This document shows, piece by piece, positions 1 to 7,358 of a DNA stretch of 64,000 nt. The notes beneath the pieces are model-generated. The model did not search any database, was not told where the DNA came from, and was given only the letters and a program-made list of their open reading frames with translations. Position 1 is the first letter of the stretch. The number at the start of each line of letters is the position of its first letter. Source of the DNA: an uncultured cyanobacterium (GTDB lineage Bacteria > Cyanobacteriota > Cyanobacteriia > PCC-6307 > Cyanobiaceae). The stretch is taken from contig CAIOGZ010000077.1 in assembly GCA_903858015.1 (NCBI GenBank), forward strand, positions 62,001 to 126,000, written 5' to 3'. A program made the position numbers and the translations under genes.

Positions 1-135
1 ACCCGCTTACCCCTGGCGGCCCGCCAACTGCACGAACGCTCGATCCAGCGCCTGTTCGTTCTCGATGGCGAACGGCGGCCGGTGGGGGTGCTCACCCGGG
101 GCGATGTGGTGCGGGCCCTGGCGGCGGAGGCTTAG
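1..135 (+). CDS. CBS-domain protein, C-terminal end (5' cut by window edge)
   Basis: Frame 1 is open from the first base and ends at TAG 133-135, giving 44 residues. The segment HERSIQRLFVLD followed by RPVGVLTRGDVVRAL is the end of a CBS domain: a beta strand with hydrophobic core residues, then the PVGVLT(R)GD turn and the final helix. CBS domains usually come in pairs and bind adenine nucleotides to regulate an attached enzyme or channel. What they are attached to lies outside the window, so the function of the whole protein cannot be stated. Composition matches the neighbouring genes. Confidence 0.75.
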   Translation, partial: TRLPLAARQLHERSIQRLFVLDGERRPVGVLTRGDVVRALAAEA

Positions 136-143
136 GGGCGGGT

Positions 144-653
144 TCAGGGCAGCGGCGCTGGCGGTGTTTCGGGCGGCGGGGCTGTCACCGCCAGGCTGGG
201 ACGGGCTGCTGGATCAGGAGCTGGTGCAGCGGCTAGCTGCGCTGATGTCCCGACCAGGGCAGGAGCAGGGGCTGCCGCTGCGGAGGGTGCCACGGCTGCG
301 GAGGGTTGGGGTGTCTGCCGATTAGGGCTGGTATCGGGAACGGAGCTTGCGCCGTTGCTCGGCTCCGTTGCGGTGCCATTGCGGGAGGGCAAGCACTCGA
401 CGGCGGTTCGGACACGGCCGCTGGAGCGCTGTTCGGAGCCGGCGGCTCCTGCTGCGGCTCCGGCTGGGGCTCCGGAGCTTGGGATGGCGGGAGGTCTTCG
501 CGGGTGTCGGATCTGCGGATCGCCAGGTCGCGTTGCTGGCGTTCCTGCACCGGCGGGGGATCGGCTGTGATCACCGGTTCCCACAAGGGGGGCGCGCTGG
601 GGGCTGCGGCCGGGTTCTTGGCGGAGCTGGGGTGCCCAAATCAACCGCGCCAA
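144..653 (-). pseudogene. Proline-rich hypothetical gene, probably frameshifted
   Basis: Two overlapping minus-strand frames share the coding look here. The 5' part reads best in the frame that starts near 586 (WEPVITADPPPVQERQQRD, then acidic, glutamine-rich, proline-rich residues). The 3' part reads best in the other frame (NGTATEPSNGASSVPDTSPN, then PQPSAAV), which ends at 144. A change of frame near 370-390 would join them into one proline/alanine-rich tail. A second change near 640-660 would join that tail to the gene at 658-993. I read this as a decayed or mis-assembled gene; GC-rich sequence makes base-calling indels a real alternative. No domain is recognised. Confidence 0.3.
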
Positions 654-657
654 GGGT

Positions 658-993
658 TCAAACCCCCTGTTCCATCGAGCGGTTGAAACCGGCCAGCACC
701 CGATCGGCCAGCCCCCCGACCAAGCTGCCGCTCAAGGGGAGGCGGCGGTGGCTGATCCGCAGCCTATAGGGCACGTGAACGAAGCTTGTGGCGCCACCGC
801 TGATCCAGTTGGCGTCTTCACTGCTGAAACCTTTGAGGCCGGGGATGATGAAGCGGCTCTTGGAGGCGTGGTCGGGCATGTAGGCGGCCACGAACCCCCT
901 TTGACGTGACATCGCCCGAGTTTGCTCCAGGGTGAGCCCATCACGGCTGATCAAGATTGTTAGCCTTCCGTTCCTACGCAGTCCGCAAATCAT
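658..993 (-). CDS. Hypothetical protein, possibly the 5' part of a broken gene
   Basis: The frame has 111 codons, with ATG at 991-993 and TGA at 658-660. The middle has ordinary protein composition (LTLEQTRAMSRQRGFVAAYM, FIIPGLKGFSSEDANWISGG, FVHVPYRLRISHRRLPLSG). The ending SMEQGV followed by TGA is abrupt: shifting one base continues the reading into the proline-rich frame at 144-653. The first 15 residues look less convincing, so the true start may be further in. I recognise no family. It could be an intact small protein or the N-terminal half of a frameshifted one. It lies directly downstream of another broken fragment (1021-1197). Confidence 0.4.
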   Translation of the reverse strand: MICGLRRNGRLTILISRDGLTLEQTRAMSRQRGFVAAYMPDHASKSRFIIPGLKGFSSEDANWISGGATSFVHVPYRLRISHRRLPLSGSLVGGLADRVLAGFNRSMEQGV

Positions 994-1020
994 GCGGGTA
1001 CGCGGTAGAAAATAGCGGAT

Positions 1021-1197
1021 TTATTGCCCCTTGCTGATGCTGTAGGCCCCTGTGTCATCAGCCGGTGGCTCCTCCAAGTCGTTGTAGATGCTGTGCAGGC
1101 CGCCGATGAAGGTGTCCTAGCGATTGGCCCGCTCAGGGGTGAGTTCGCCGCAGCCGAGGGCTGCGCCTGCGCTTAGGGGTCTTCGGCGGAAGTAAGG
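1021..1197 (-). pseudogene. Gene fragment interrupted by an in-frame TAG
   Basis: On the minus strand one frame reads LGCGELTPERANR, then TAG (1117-1119), then DTFIGGLHSIYNDLEEPPAD and DTGAYSISKGQ before TAA at 1021-1023. Both sides of the TAG have strong protein character and stay in one frame, as expected if a TGG tryptophan codon became TAG. Upstream the frame is closed by a stop at 1198-1200, and no ATG or GTG starts it. I take it as the 3' remnant of an inactivated gene. The product is not recognised. Confidence 0.5.
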
Positions 1198-1363
1198 TTA
1201 CCCCAAGGAGATTGCCGGCACCGGCCGGGGAGCCCCGCCGTCAAGGGGCCGAAGGCCGGTAAGCGAACCTGGATAGGCCTTGGGCGGTAGAAAAACCAGG
1301 CCAGGCGGCCTCAGAAGCTGTTTGCGGCGGCCTCGCCCCAGGCAGGCTTGGCCGGCGGGCCCG

Positions 1364-1990
1364 TCAACCAGCCGCCATCGCTTTCTGGTACGCGGGTCTG
1401 GCGTGGGTGGCATTGATCATGGCATGCACAGCGGGGTAAGGACTGAGGTCCACCTGGGGGCAGAAAAGGGGCATGTAGGCGAGGTAGGAGCGCAGCACGC
1501 AGTCCGCCGCGCCCCAGCCTGGATCCCCCCACGTACCGGCCAGCAGATGGCCCCCTTTGGCCAGCAGCCCATCAAGGGTGGAGAGCTGGTGGGCGAGCTC
1601 CTCGGGCCGTGTTTCAAGCAGGAACATCGCCGGTCCAAAGCTGGCGTTGGCATACAACAGCCACTGGGCGGTGAGCGATCGCCGCGCCGCAGCGCCCTGC
1701 GCACCACCGGGCCCATCAGGCTCGAACTCGTTGCCGTAGCACTCGGCCAGGTGATAGAGGATCGCGCCACTTTCAAACAACTTCAGGCCATCCCCATCGG
1801 GTCCGCCCACCGCGTCATCCACCAGGGCCGGCACCTTGCCGAAGGGGTTGACGGCCAGGAATGGTTCTTGGCGGTGCTCGCCCGCCTTGAAATCCAGTTG
1901 CACCATGGTGTAGGGGATGCCCTTCTCCTCCAGGTACCAGCGCACCATCGAAGCCCGACTGCGGGCTGCTCCGTAGAGGGTCAAGGTCAT
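1364..1990 (-). CDS. Glutathione S-transferase family protein
   Basis: The protein has 208 residues from ATG 1988-1990. The N-terminal thioredoxin-like domain opens with MTLTLYGAARSRASMVRWYL, with the active-site serine region in ARSRAS. It continues with NPFGKVPAL, the cis-proline loop that binds glutathione, and LFESGAILYHLAE, where E-S contacts the gamma-glutamyl group. An all-helical C-terminal domain follows. GSTs conjugate glutathione to electrophiles or reduce peroxides in the cytosol; the substrate here is unknown. An alternative start at ATG 2024-2026 adds 12 residues and has a GGAG a few bases upstream, but the family normally begins at the chosen site. The neighbours are gene fragments, so context gives no functional hint. 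Confidence 0.85.
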   Translation of the reverse strand: MTLTLYGAARSRASMVRWYLEEKGIPYTMVQLDFKAGEHRQEPFLAVNPFGKVPALVDDAVGGPDGDGLKLFESGAILYHLAECYGNEFEPDGPGGAQGAAARRSLTAQWLLYANASFGPAMFLLETRPEELAHQLSTLDGLLAKGGHLLAGTWGDPGWGAADCVLRSYLAYMPLFCPQVDLSPYPAVHAMINATHARPAYQKAMAAG

Positions 1991-2166
1991 GGCAAACTGC
2001 GTTGGGCAGAGATTCCTCGCCATCATCGCTCCGGAGGAGCGATGCGAACGATCAGGAATCAGGCCTTACGGAACCGAGGTCTGAAGGCATGGCTTGCCGT
2101 TGGAGGCACGACCCGCTGGAGACACGGAATCCGGTAGTAAGCATGAAATACTGCAGCAAGCCTGGA

Positions 2167-2397
2167 TCAAGCCACGATCAAATCCGACCAGGCTGCGGCA
2201 ACGGCGGCTGGGATCGATCTGGGCTGGTAATCGCGAGGGTCCCTGGGACCATGGCGAAGCACCGCATTGACCACCAGGGCCGGATCAACCCCGCGATGAA
2301 TGGCAGCATGGGGAATACCCGGTGGAATGCGAAGCCAGGTTGCCCTGTCAGCGCGCAGATGGATGCGACGCAGGCAGCATCCCTGCTTCGGCAGGGG
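2167..2397 (-). pseudogene. Cupin-like C-terminal remnant (5' truncated)
   Basis: A minus-strand frame without ATG, bounded by TAG 2398-2400 and TGA 2167-2169, has 76 codons of strongly protein-like sequence. It reads RRIHLRADRATWLRIPPGIP, then HAAIHRGVDPALVVNAVLRH, then GPRDPRDYQPRSIP and a final helix. The pattern IPPG-x-x-H followed by a hydrophobic strand resembles the last beta strands of small cupins or RfbC-like sugar epimerases. That assignment is from pattern only. The missing N-terminal half would fall inside the next, divergently oriented gene, so this is most simply a truncated remnant. Confidence 0.45.
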
Positions 2398-2446
2398 CTA
2401 AGTCGGGCTGGCCTAGAGCCAGAATCAAGCCACCCCAGGCCCTGCC

Positions 2447-4537
2447 ATGGTGAGCGAACCCACCCCTGCAGCTGCCGATCTGCGCCGACTGGCGCCCTAC
2501 CTGCTTGGCCGCGCCCGGCGGGGGATTGTGGGCAGTAGCCGCTATGCCCAGAAGCTGCGCGACCAAATCCGAGCCGCCGCCAGCGATCCGCAGGCGGCGG
2601 CGGTGCTGATCAACGGCGAGCCCGGCCTGGAGAAAGACAACATCGCCGCTTTGATTCACTTCGGCTCGGCGGCCCGCAAGCAGTTGTTGGTACGGCTTAA
2701 TGGAGCCCTGCTACGGCCCGATGGCGCCGAATTGTGGGCGCCGGGCCCCGATGGCAGCGCCTTAATCGAAGTGCTTGGCGGCGGCTCTCTGCTGATCGAC
2801 CAGGTGGATCGGGTCGATCCAGCCCTGTTGCCACGCCTGCAGAGGCTTGCCAGCACGGGCGTTTGGCAGGGTCCAGATGGCGTTGAGCACCAATTTTCGG
2901 GCCGTTTGTTTTTCACCTCCGAAACCCATCTAGATGGCTTTGAACCGATTGGCCGCCTGATCCGGGTTCCGCCGCTGCGGGTGCGCCGCCAGGACCTGGG
3001 CGAATGGTTGCGCTACGGGGTTCGGCAGAAGGCCCGAAGTTTGGGTTGGGGACGCTCACCCATGGTCAGTGGCACCCTGATCAAACGGCTGCAGACCTAC
3101 GACTTCCCCGGCAACATCCGTGAACTGAGCCAGCTGATCGACCGCGCCTTGCGCCAGTGCGCAGCCAGCCGGCCAGCCGAGCTGCCCGATGATGTGTTTT
3201 GGACCGAAGGGCGCCAGCAAGCCCAGGCGCGCTTCGAGTTGTGGCGCTGGAAACCCCAGCTCCGCGACTGGATGCGTTCACCTCGCCTCTGGAACACCCT
3301 GTTGTTCGGCCTGGTGAGCTGGATCTTTGTACTGCTCAACCTCTGGCTCTGGCTGGGTCCCCAGGACCGGGCCCACAACGGTGGCCTCAATCTTTTCTGG
3401 GCCTGGTGGTGGCCGCTGATCCTGCTCACCTATCCCCTGGTAGGGCGATTGTGGTGTTCGTTCTGCCCGTTCATGGTGTGGGGTGAGATCAGCCAGCGGC
3501 TAGCGCGGGCCCTGGGCTGGTCGCCCGCCGCCTGGCCCCGCGGCAACCCAGACACCTGGGCGGCGCCGCTGCTGGCCGGGGGCTTCGCGGCCATCCTGGT
3601 TTGGGAGGCGGTGGGCAACTTGGAGAACAGTGCCCGGCTGAGTAGCTGCCTGTTGTTGCTGATCACGGCAGGGGCGGTGATCGCTTCGCTGCGGTTTGAG
3701 AAACGGTTTTGGTGCCGATATCTCTGTCCGGTGGGGGGGATGAATGGCTTGTTCGCCAAGCTGGCGATCAGCGAGTTGCGCGCCCAGGCAGGCACCTGCA
3801 GCGGCAGTTGCAGCAGTTATGCCTGCTTTAAAGGCGGGCCAGCCGAGGCTGAGGGGATGGCCACGGCGGGCTGTCCACTGGGCACCCATCCGGCCCATCT
3901 GGCTGACAACCGCAACTGCGTACTCTGCCTCACCTGTGCCCAGGCCTGCCCGCATCGCTCGGTGACCCTGCGGCTGCGTCCCCCCGCCGCCGACCTGCAG
4001 CGGGAAATGGCGCCTCCAGCCGGCGAGGCCGGCTTGATCCTTGTCTTGGCCGGGGGCCTCTGCCTGCACCACTGGGATCGACTGCTGGGTGCAGTGCCGC
4101 TGGCGCCCGATTCTCTGCTGCTAGGCCCGCTGCTGCCCCGGCTGGCCTTCGCAAGCCTTGCCCTGGCACTGCCGGCGGCCGGCTGGCTGCTGCTGCGCAA
4201 TGCGGCCAGTCGTCTGCTGCCCGGCCGGGGGCGGCCCTGGTTGGCGCTCTATGCCCTGCTGCCGTTGCTCTGGGCTGGGTTGCTGGCCCAGCACCTGGCC
4301 CTGGGCATGGCGGAGGCTGGGCAGGTGTGGGCCGTGAGTATGGGCAGCGGCTGGGCCTGGCGTGCCGATCCCCACGTGATCGGCTTTTGCCAGACCCTGG
4401 TGGTGGCCATCGGGCTGGCGGGCTGCGTGGTGCTACTGCGACGACTGCTGCTGCCGCAACGTTTGGGCTGGTTGGTCCTGGCCTTGATCGCATCCGGACT
4501 GGCATTAGCAGAACGCTGGCTAGTTTCTGCCTATTAA
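2447..4537 (+). CDS. Fusion: degenerate NtrC-type AAA+ domain with NapH/NosR-like membrane Fe-S protein
   Basis: The protein has 696 residues. Residues ~27-240 resemble the AAA+ domain of sigma-54 activators, including the YDFPGNIREL segment (218-227) and an arginine-rich PPLRVRRQDL segment (175-184). Key features have decayed: Walker A is GEPGLEKD (57-64) instead of GESGTGKE, Walker B is LLIDQV with Q for E, and no GAFTGA loop is visible. Residues ~285-440 contain several membrane helices with CSFCP (337-341) and CRYLCP (423-428), as in NapH/NosR. Further cysteines lie at 451, 455, 460 and 476, then CVLCLTCAQACP (491-502), a 4Fe-4S ferredoxin motif. More membrane helices follow to the end. 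Cyanobacteria lack sigma-54, so enhancer-type activation is unlikely. A membrane redox or electron-transfer role is inferred. Sulfite reductase is encoded nearby. Confidence 0.75.
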   Translation: MVSEPTPAAADLRRLAPYLLGRARRGIVGSSRYAQKLRDQIRAAASDPQAAAVLINGEPGLEKDNIAALIHFGSAARKQLLVRLNGALLRPDGAELWAPGPDGSALIEVLGGGSLLIDQVDRVDPALLPRLQRLASTGVWQGPDGVEHQFSGRLFFTSETHLDGFEPIGRLIRVPPLRVRRQDLGEWLRYGVRQKARSLGWGRSPMVSGTLIKRLQTYDFPGNIRELSQLIDRALRQCAASRPAELPDDVFWTEGRQQAQARFELWRWKPQLRDWMRSPRLWNTLLFGLVSWIFVLLNLWLWLGPQDRAHNGGLNLFWAWWWPLILLTYPLVGRLWCSFCPFMVWGEISQRLARALGWSPAAWPRGNPDTWAAPLLAGGFAAILVWEAVGNLENSARLSSCLLLLITAGAVIASLRFEKRFWCRYLCPVGGMNGLFAKLAISELRAQAGTCSGSCSSYACFKGGPAEAEGMATAGCPLGTHPAHLADNRNCVLCLTCAQACPHRSVTLRLRPPAADLQREMAPPAGEAGLILVLAGGLCLHHWDRLLGAVPLAPDSLLLGPLLPRLAFASLALALPAAGWLLLRNAASRLLPGRGRPWLALYALLPLLWAGLLAQHLALGMAEAGQVWAVSMGSGWAWRADPHVIGFCQTLVVAIGLAGCVVLLRRLLLPQRLGWLVLALIASGLALAERWLVSAY

Positions 4538-4687
4538 GGCTCTGCTTGTTAAGATTTTGCCTGTAAAAGCCTCGGCTTACTATGCAGAATCTTTGTAAAA
4601 CAGGCTTGTTTCTGGGCCGGATCGGAGCCGATCCGCAGGACGCTCTGTAGCAGGCTTGGAGCCACCGCCGCCCCTTGCTCCGCATCG

Positions 4688-5398
4688 ATGGCCCCCAGAC
4701 CCTGGAGCTCGATTCCGATCCACGACAACGGCGAGGCCCTACTGCCGCTGCCGCCCCAGCTTCTGCGCCTCGAACCCCATCCCTACGTCCAGCTAGGGGC
4801 CCCCTACGGCCTGGGGGCCAATCCCTTTCGGTTGCGCAGTGGGGTGATCACGCGGCTGCTGGCGGCCCAGGCCGCCCTAGATCAAGGGGTAGAGGGATGG
4901 CAGCTAGCCATTGTTGATGCCTGGCGGCCCGTGGCGGTGCAGCAATTCATGGTGGACCACTCCGTTGCTGAGGAATGCCGCCTGCGGGGCCTCGATCCCG
5001 CCACTGCAGCAGGGTTCGACCTCGACCAGGTCAGGGAAGCGGTGGCCCGTTTCTGGGCCGAGCCCAGCATCGATCTGGCCACGCCACCACCCCATAGCAC
5101 CGGCGCTGCCGTGGACCTCACCCTGGCGGATCGCAGCGGTCAGCCGTTGGCGATGGGCGGCGCGATCGACACGATCGACCCCATCTCGGAGCCCAACTAT
5201 TACGCCGCCGCCGCCAAGCAAGATCCCCACTCGGAAGCCGGCCTTTGGCAGGGGCGCCGGGATCGCCTAGCGGCCGTGATGGGCGCGGCAGAATTTGTGC
5301 GCCATCCGAACGAGTGGTGGCACTTCAGCCACGGCGACCAACTCTGGGCCTGGGAGCGGAGCCAAAAGGAGGCTTTCTATGGCCGGGCTGCCGAATGA
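4688..5398 (+). CDS. D-alanyl-D-alanine dipeptidase (VanX/DdpX family)
   Basis: The protein has 236 residues, a normal length for the M15D peptidase family, with ATG at 4688. The zinc-site signatures are present: HSTGAAVDLTL supplies the His and Asp ligands, and EWWHFSHGDQLW supplies the catalytic Glu and third ligand His. An upstream arginine in DAWRPVAVQQ matches the conserved substrate-binding Arg of VanX. These enzymes hydrolyse free D-Ala-D-Ala. Outside vancomycin clusters, as here, they serve turnover of cell-wall dipeptide rather than resistance. No signal peptide is visible, suggesting a cytosolic enzyme. The last 22 bases overlap the end of the convergent sulfite reductase gene. Confidence 0.85.
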   Translation: MAPRPWSSIPIHDNGEALLPLPPQLLRLEPHPYVQLGAPYGLGANPFRLRSGVITRLLAAQAALDQGVEGWQLAIVDAWRPVAVQQFMVDHSVAEECRLRGLDPATAAGFDLDQVREAVARFWAEPSIDLATPPPHSTGAAVDLTLADRSGQPLAMGGAIDTIDPISEPNYYAAAAKQDPHSEAGLWQGRRDRLAAVMGAAEFVRHPNEWWHFSHGDQLWAWERSQKEAFYGRAAE

Positions 5399-7227
5399 GC
5401 CTGCACCGGCGCAACTTCCGCGCTAACCAGCAGGGAAGCCACCCGCTCATCACCGATTTTGCCGATAAACGCCCCGAAGCTCTGACGGCTCTGACCCGCA
5501 TCCCGCCAGGCACACAAAAGGGGCTCCAGGGTGCTTTCCAACTCCGCAAGGGGCAGCCGCTGCAAAAAGGGCCGGGCCAGCTTGGTGAGTCCGGGCGTGC
5601 CGCCGAGCCACAACTGGTAGTCATCGACGCCACTGCCCACCAGGCCGATCTCGGCCATGTAGGGGCGGGCACAGCCATTGGGGCAGCCGGTCATGCGGAC
5701 CAGCACTGGCTCGCCGATGCCAAGCCGCGCCAACTGGGCCTCAAGCCGGGCCAGGACCTGCGGCAGGATCCGCTCCGCCTCGGTGATGGCCAGGCCGCAG
5801 GTGGGCAGCGCCGGGCAGGCGATCGCATGGCGCGCCAGCGGGGTGGTTTGCTCCGGTGCTACAAAGCCAATCGCTGCCAGTTCCCGCTTGAGGCTGCTGC
5901 GTTGGGTAGGGCCGATGTTGCAGAGCAGCAAGTCTTGATTAGGAGTCAGCCGCACCTCCAGCTGGTAGGTCTCCACCAACCGCCGCAAACCAGCCTTGGT
6001 AGGGCCTTCCAAGCGGCCGCAGAGCAGGGGCAGGCCAACAAACCAGAGCCCATTGCCCTGGCGATGCCAGCCCAGGTAGTCGAGAAGCTTGTGCTTCGGT
6101 TCATCCCGCAGCTCGCGGATCGGCTGGGGGTAGTAGCGGGCCAACTCCTGCTTGAACCAGGCGATCCCCCGGTCCTGGAGGAGGTACTTCATGCGGGCGT
6201 GGCGCCGCTGCTGGCGGTCACCGTGGTCGCGCTGCAGGGCGACGATGGCCTGGACCAGATCCAAAACCTGATCCGCTGCCACATAACCGAGCGGATCGGC
6301 GATGCGGGCGAAGGTTTCGTCTTTGTTGTGGGTGCGGCCCATGCCGCCGCCCACATAGACATTGCAACCCCAGGGGCGTCCGTTCGGATCGGTGAACAGC
6401 ACCAAGCCAATGTCCTGGGTGAGCAAATCCACCGCGTTGTCGCCCGGCACCGTCACGGCGACTTTGAATTTGCGCGGCAGGTAGGTGGAGCCATACAAGG
6501 GTTCAGCATCATCACCGCTGTAGACAGCGCCTTTCGATTGGCGTGCTTGCACCTGCTTGACGGCCTTACTGGGTCGAATCCGATAGCTCAGGTCCCCATC
6601 GACCCAGAGGTCGAGGTAGGAGCCTTCGGCTGCCTGGGGCGCTAGCAGGTCGGCGATTTGGTCGGCCAGCCGCCGCGCTGCAGGGTAACCGCCGGTTTCA
6701 AACGGCGCTGCCGGAGCCATCACATTGCGGTTGATGTCGCCGCAGGCCGAGAGGGTGGAGCCCAGCGAGCGCACGATCGTGCCGATCACCTCCTTGAGGT
6801 CGGCCTTGGCCACCCCGTGCATCTGAAAGGCCTGGCGGGTGGTGGCGCGCAATGTGCCATTGCCGAAGCGGTCGGCCAACCCGTCGAGGGCGAGATACAA
6901 GGGCACCGGGATGCGGCCGGCCGGGCTGCGCAAGCGCAGCATCATCTGCCAATCCTTCTCCTCACCCTTGCGGCGGTTGTCCCGGTTGTCCTGCTGGTAG
7001 CTGCCATGGAACTTGAGGATCTGGACCGCCCCCTCGCTGAAGTGGTTCGAGTCGTTGGTCAGTTCGCTGGCCAACGGTTGGTGCAGGTGGCTGCTTGCCG
7101 CCTTCAGCTGCTCGAATTTGGTTGGACCCTTGCCCGCCTCTACAACCGCAGGTGCTGCGTCCTCCCTGGTGGGCTCGGCGGCGGGTCCATCGGCGGCGGC
7201 GCTGTTGGCAACCTTCGATGGGCTCAT
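5377..7227 (-). CDS. sir: Ferredoxin-dependent sulfite reductase
   Basis: The protein has 616 residues, a usual length for cyanobacterial Sir. It reduces sulfite to sulfide with six electrons from ferredoxin in assimilatory sulfur metabolism. The N-terminal ~45 residues are low-complexity, then the paired ferrodoxin-like/siroheme-binding repeats begin (FEQLKAASSHLHQPLASEL). Substrate-side motifs include TTRQAFQMHG and CGDINRNVM. The siroheme-4Fe-4S cysteines are C471 and C477 (ACPALPTCGLA) and C515 and C519 (TGCPNGCARPY). Nitrite reductase is the close paralogue; the long N-terminus and the NRNVMAP region fit Sir better. It is monocistronic and convergent with the VanX-like gene. Confidence 0.92.
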   Translation of the reverse strand: MSPSKVANSAAADGPAAEPTREDAAPAVVEAGKGPTKFEQLKAASSHLHQPLASELTNDSNHFSEGAVQILKFHGSYQQDNRDNRRKGEEKDWQMMLRLRSPAGRIPVPLYLALDGLADRFGNGTLRATTRQAFQMHGVAKADLKEVIGTIVRSLGSTLSACGDINRNVMAPAAPFETGGYPAARRLADQIADLLAPQAAEGSYLDLWVDGDLSYRIRPSKAVKQVQARQSKGAVYSGDDAEPLYGSTYLPRKFKVAVTVPGDNAVDLLTQDIGLVLFTDPNGRPWGCNVYVGGGMGRTHNKDETFARIADPLGYVAADQVLDLVQAIVALQRDHGDRQQRRHARMKYLLQDRGIAWFKQELARYYPQPIRELRDEPKHKLLDYLGWHRQGNGLWFVGLPLLCGRLEGPTKAGLRRLVETYQLEVRLTPNQDLLLCNIGPTQRSSLKRELAAIGFVAPEQTTPLARHAIACPALPTCGLAITEAERILPQVLARLEAQLARLGIGEPVLVRMTGCPNGCARPYMAEIGLVGSGVDDYQLWLGGTPGLTKLARPFLQRLPLAELESTLEPLLCAWRDAGQSRQSFGAFIGKIGDERVASLLVSAEVAPVQAHSAARP

Positions 7228-7358
7228 TCTGGCAACGGCTTAGGAGTGTTCTGAAACTAGCGAACAGCCCTGCGTTGAAGGCGGCTATGGGCGCCCCGCG
7301 GGCCGTTCGACCACCGTTTCAATACAGTTCGTTCAGCCCTAGTCCCACCTGCGCCTCC

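Noticed and set aside
652-670. T-arm-like GGGTTCAAACCCC suggesting a tRNA
   Set aside because: No acceptor, D or anticodon arms can be built around it.
2002-2538. Long plus-strand frame across the GST/AAA+ intergenic region
   Set aside because: Chance frame in GC-rich DNA: it crosses the start of the AAA+ gene in another frame, and the minus strand carries a much better protein signal (2167-2397).
5245-6645. 466-codon plus-strand frame opposite sulfite reductase
   Set aside because: Shadow of sir on the complementary strand; sir has full family motifs, while this frame has none.
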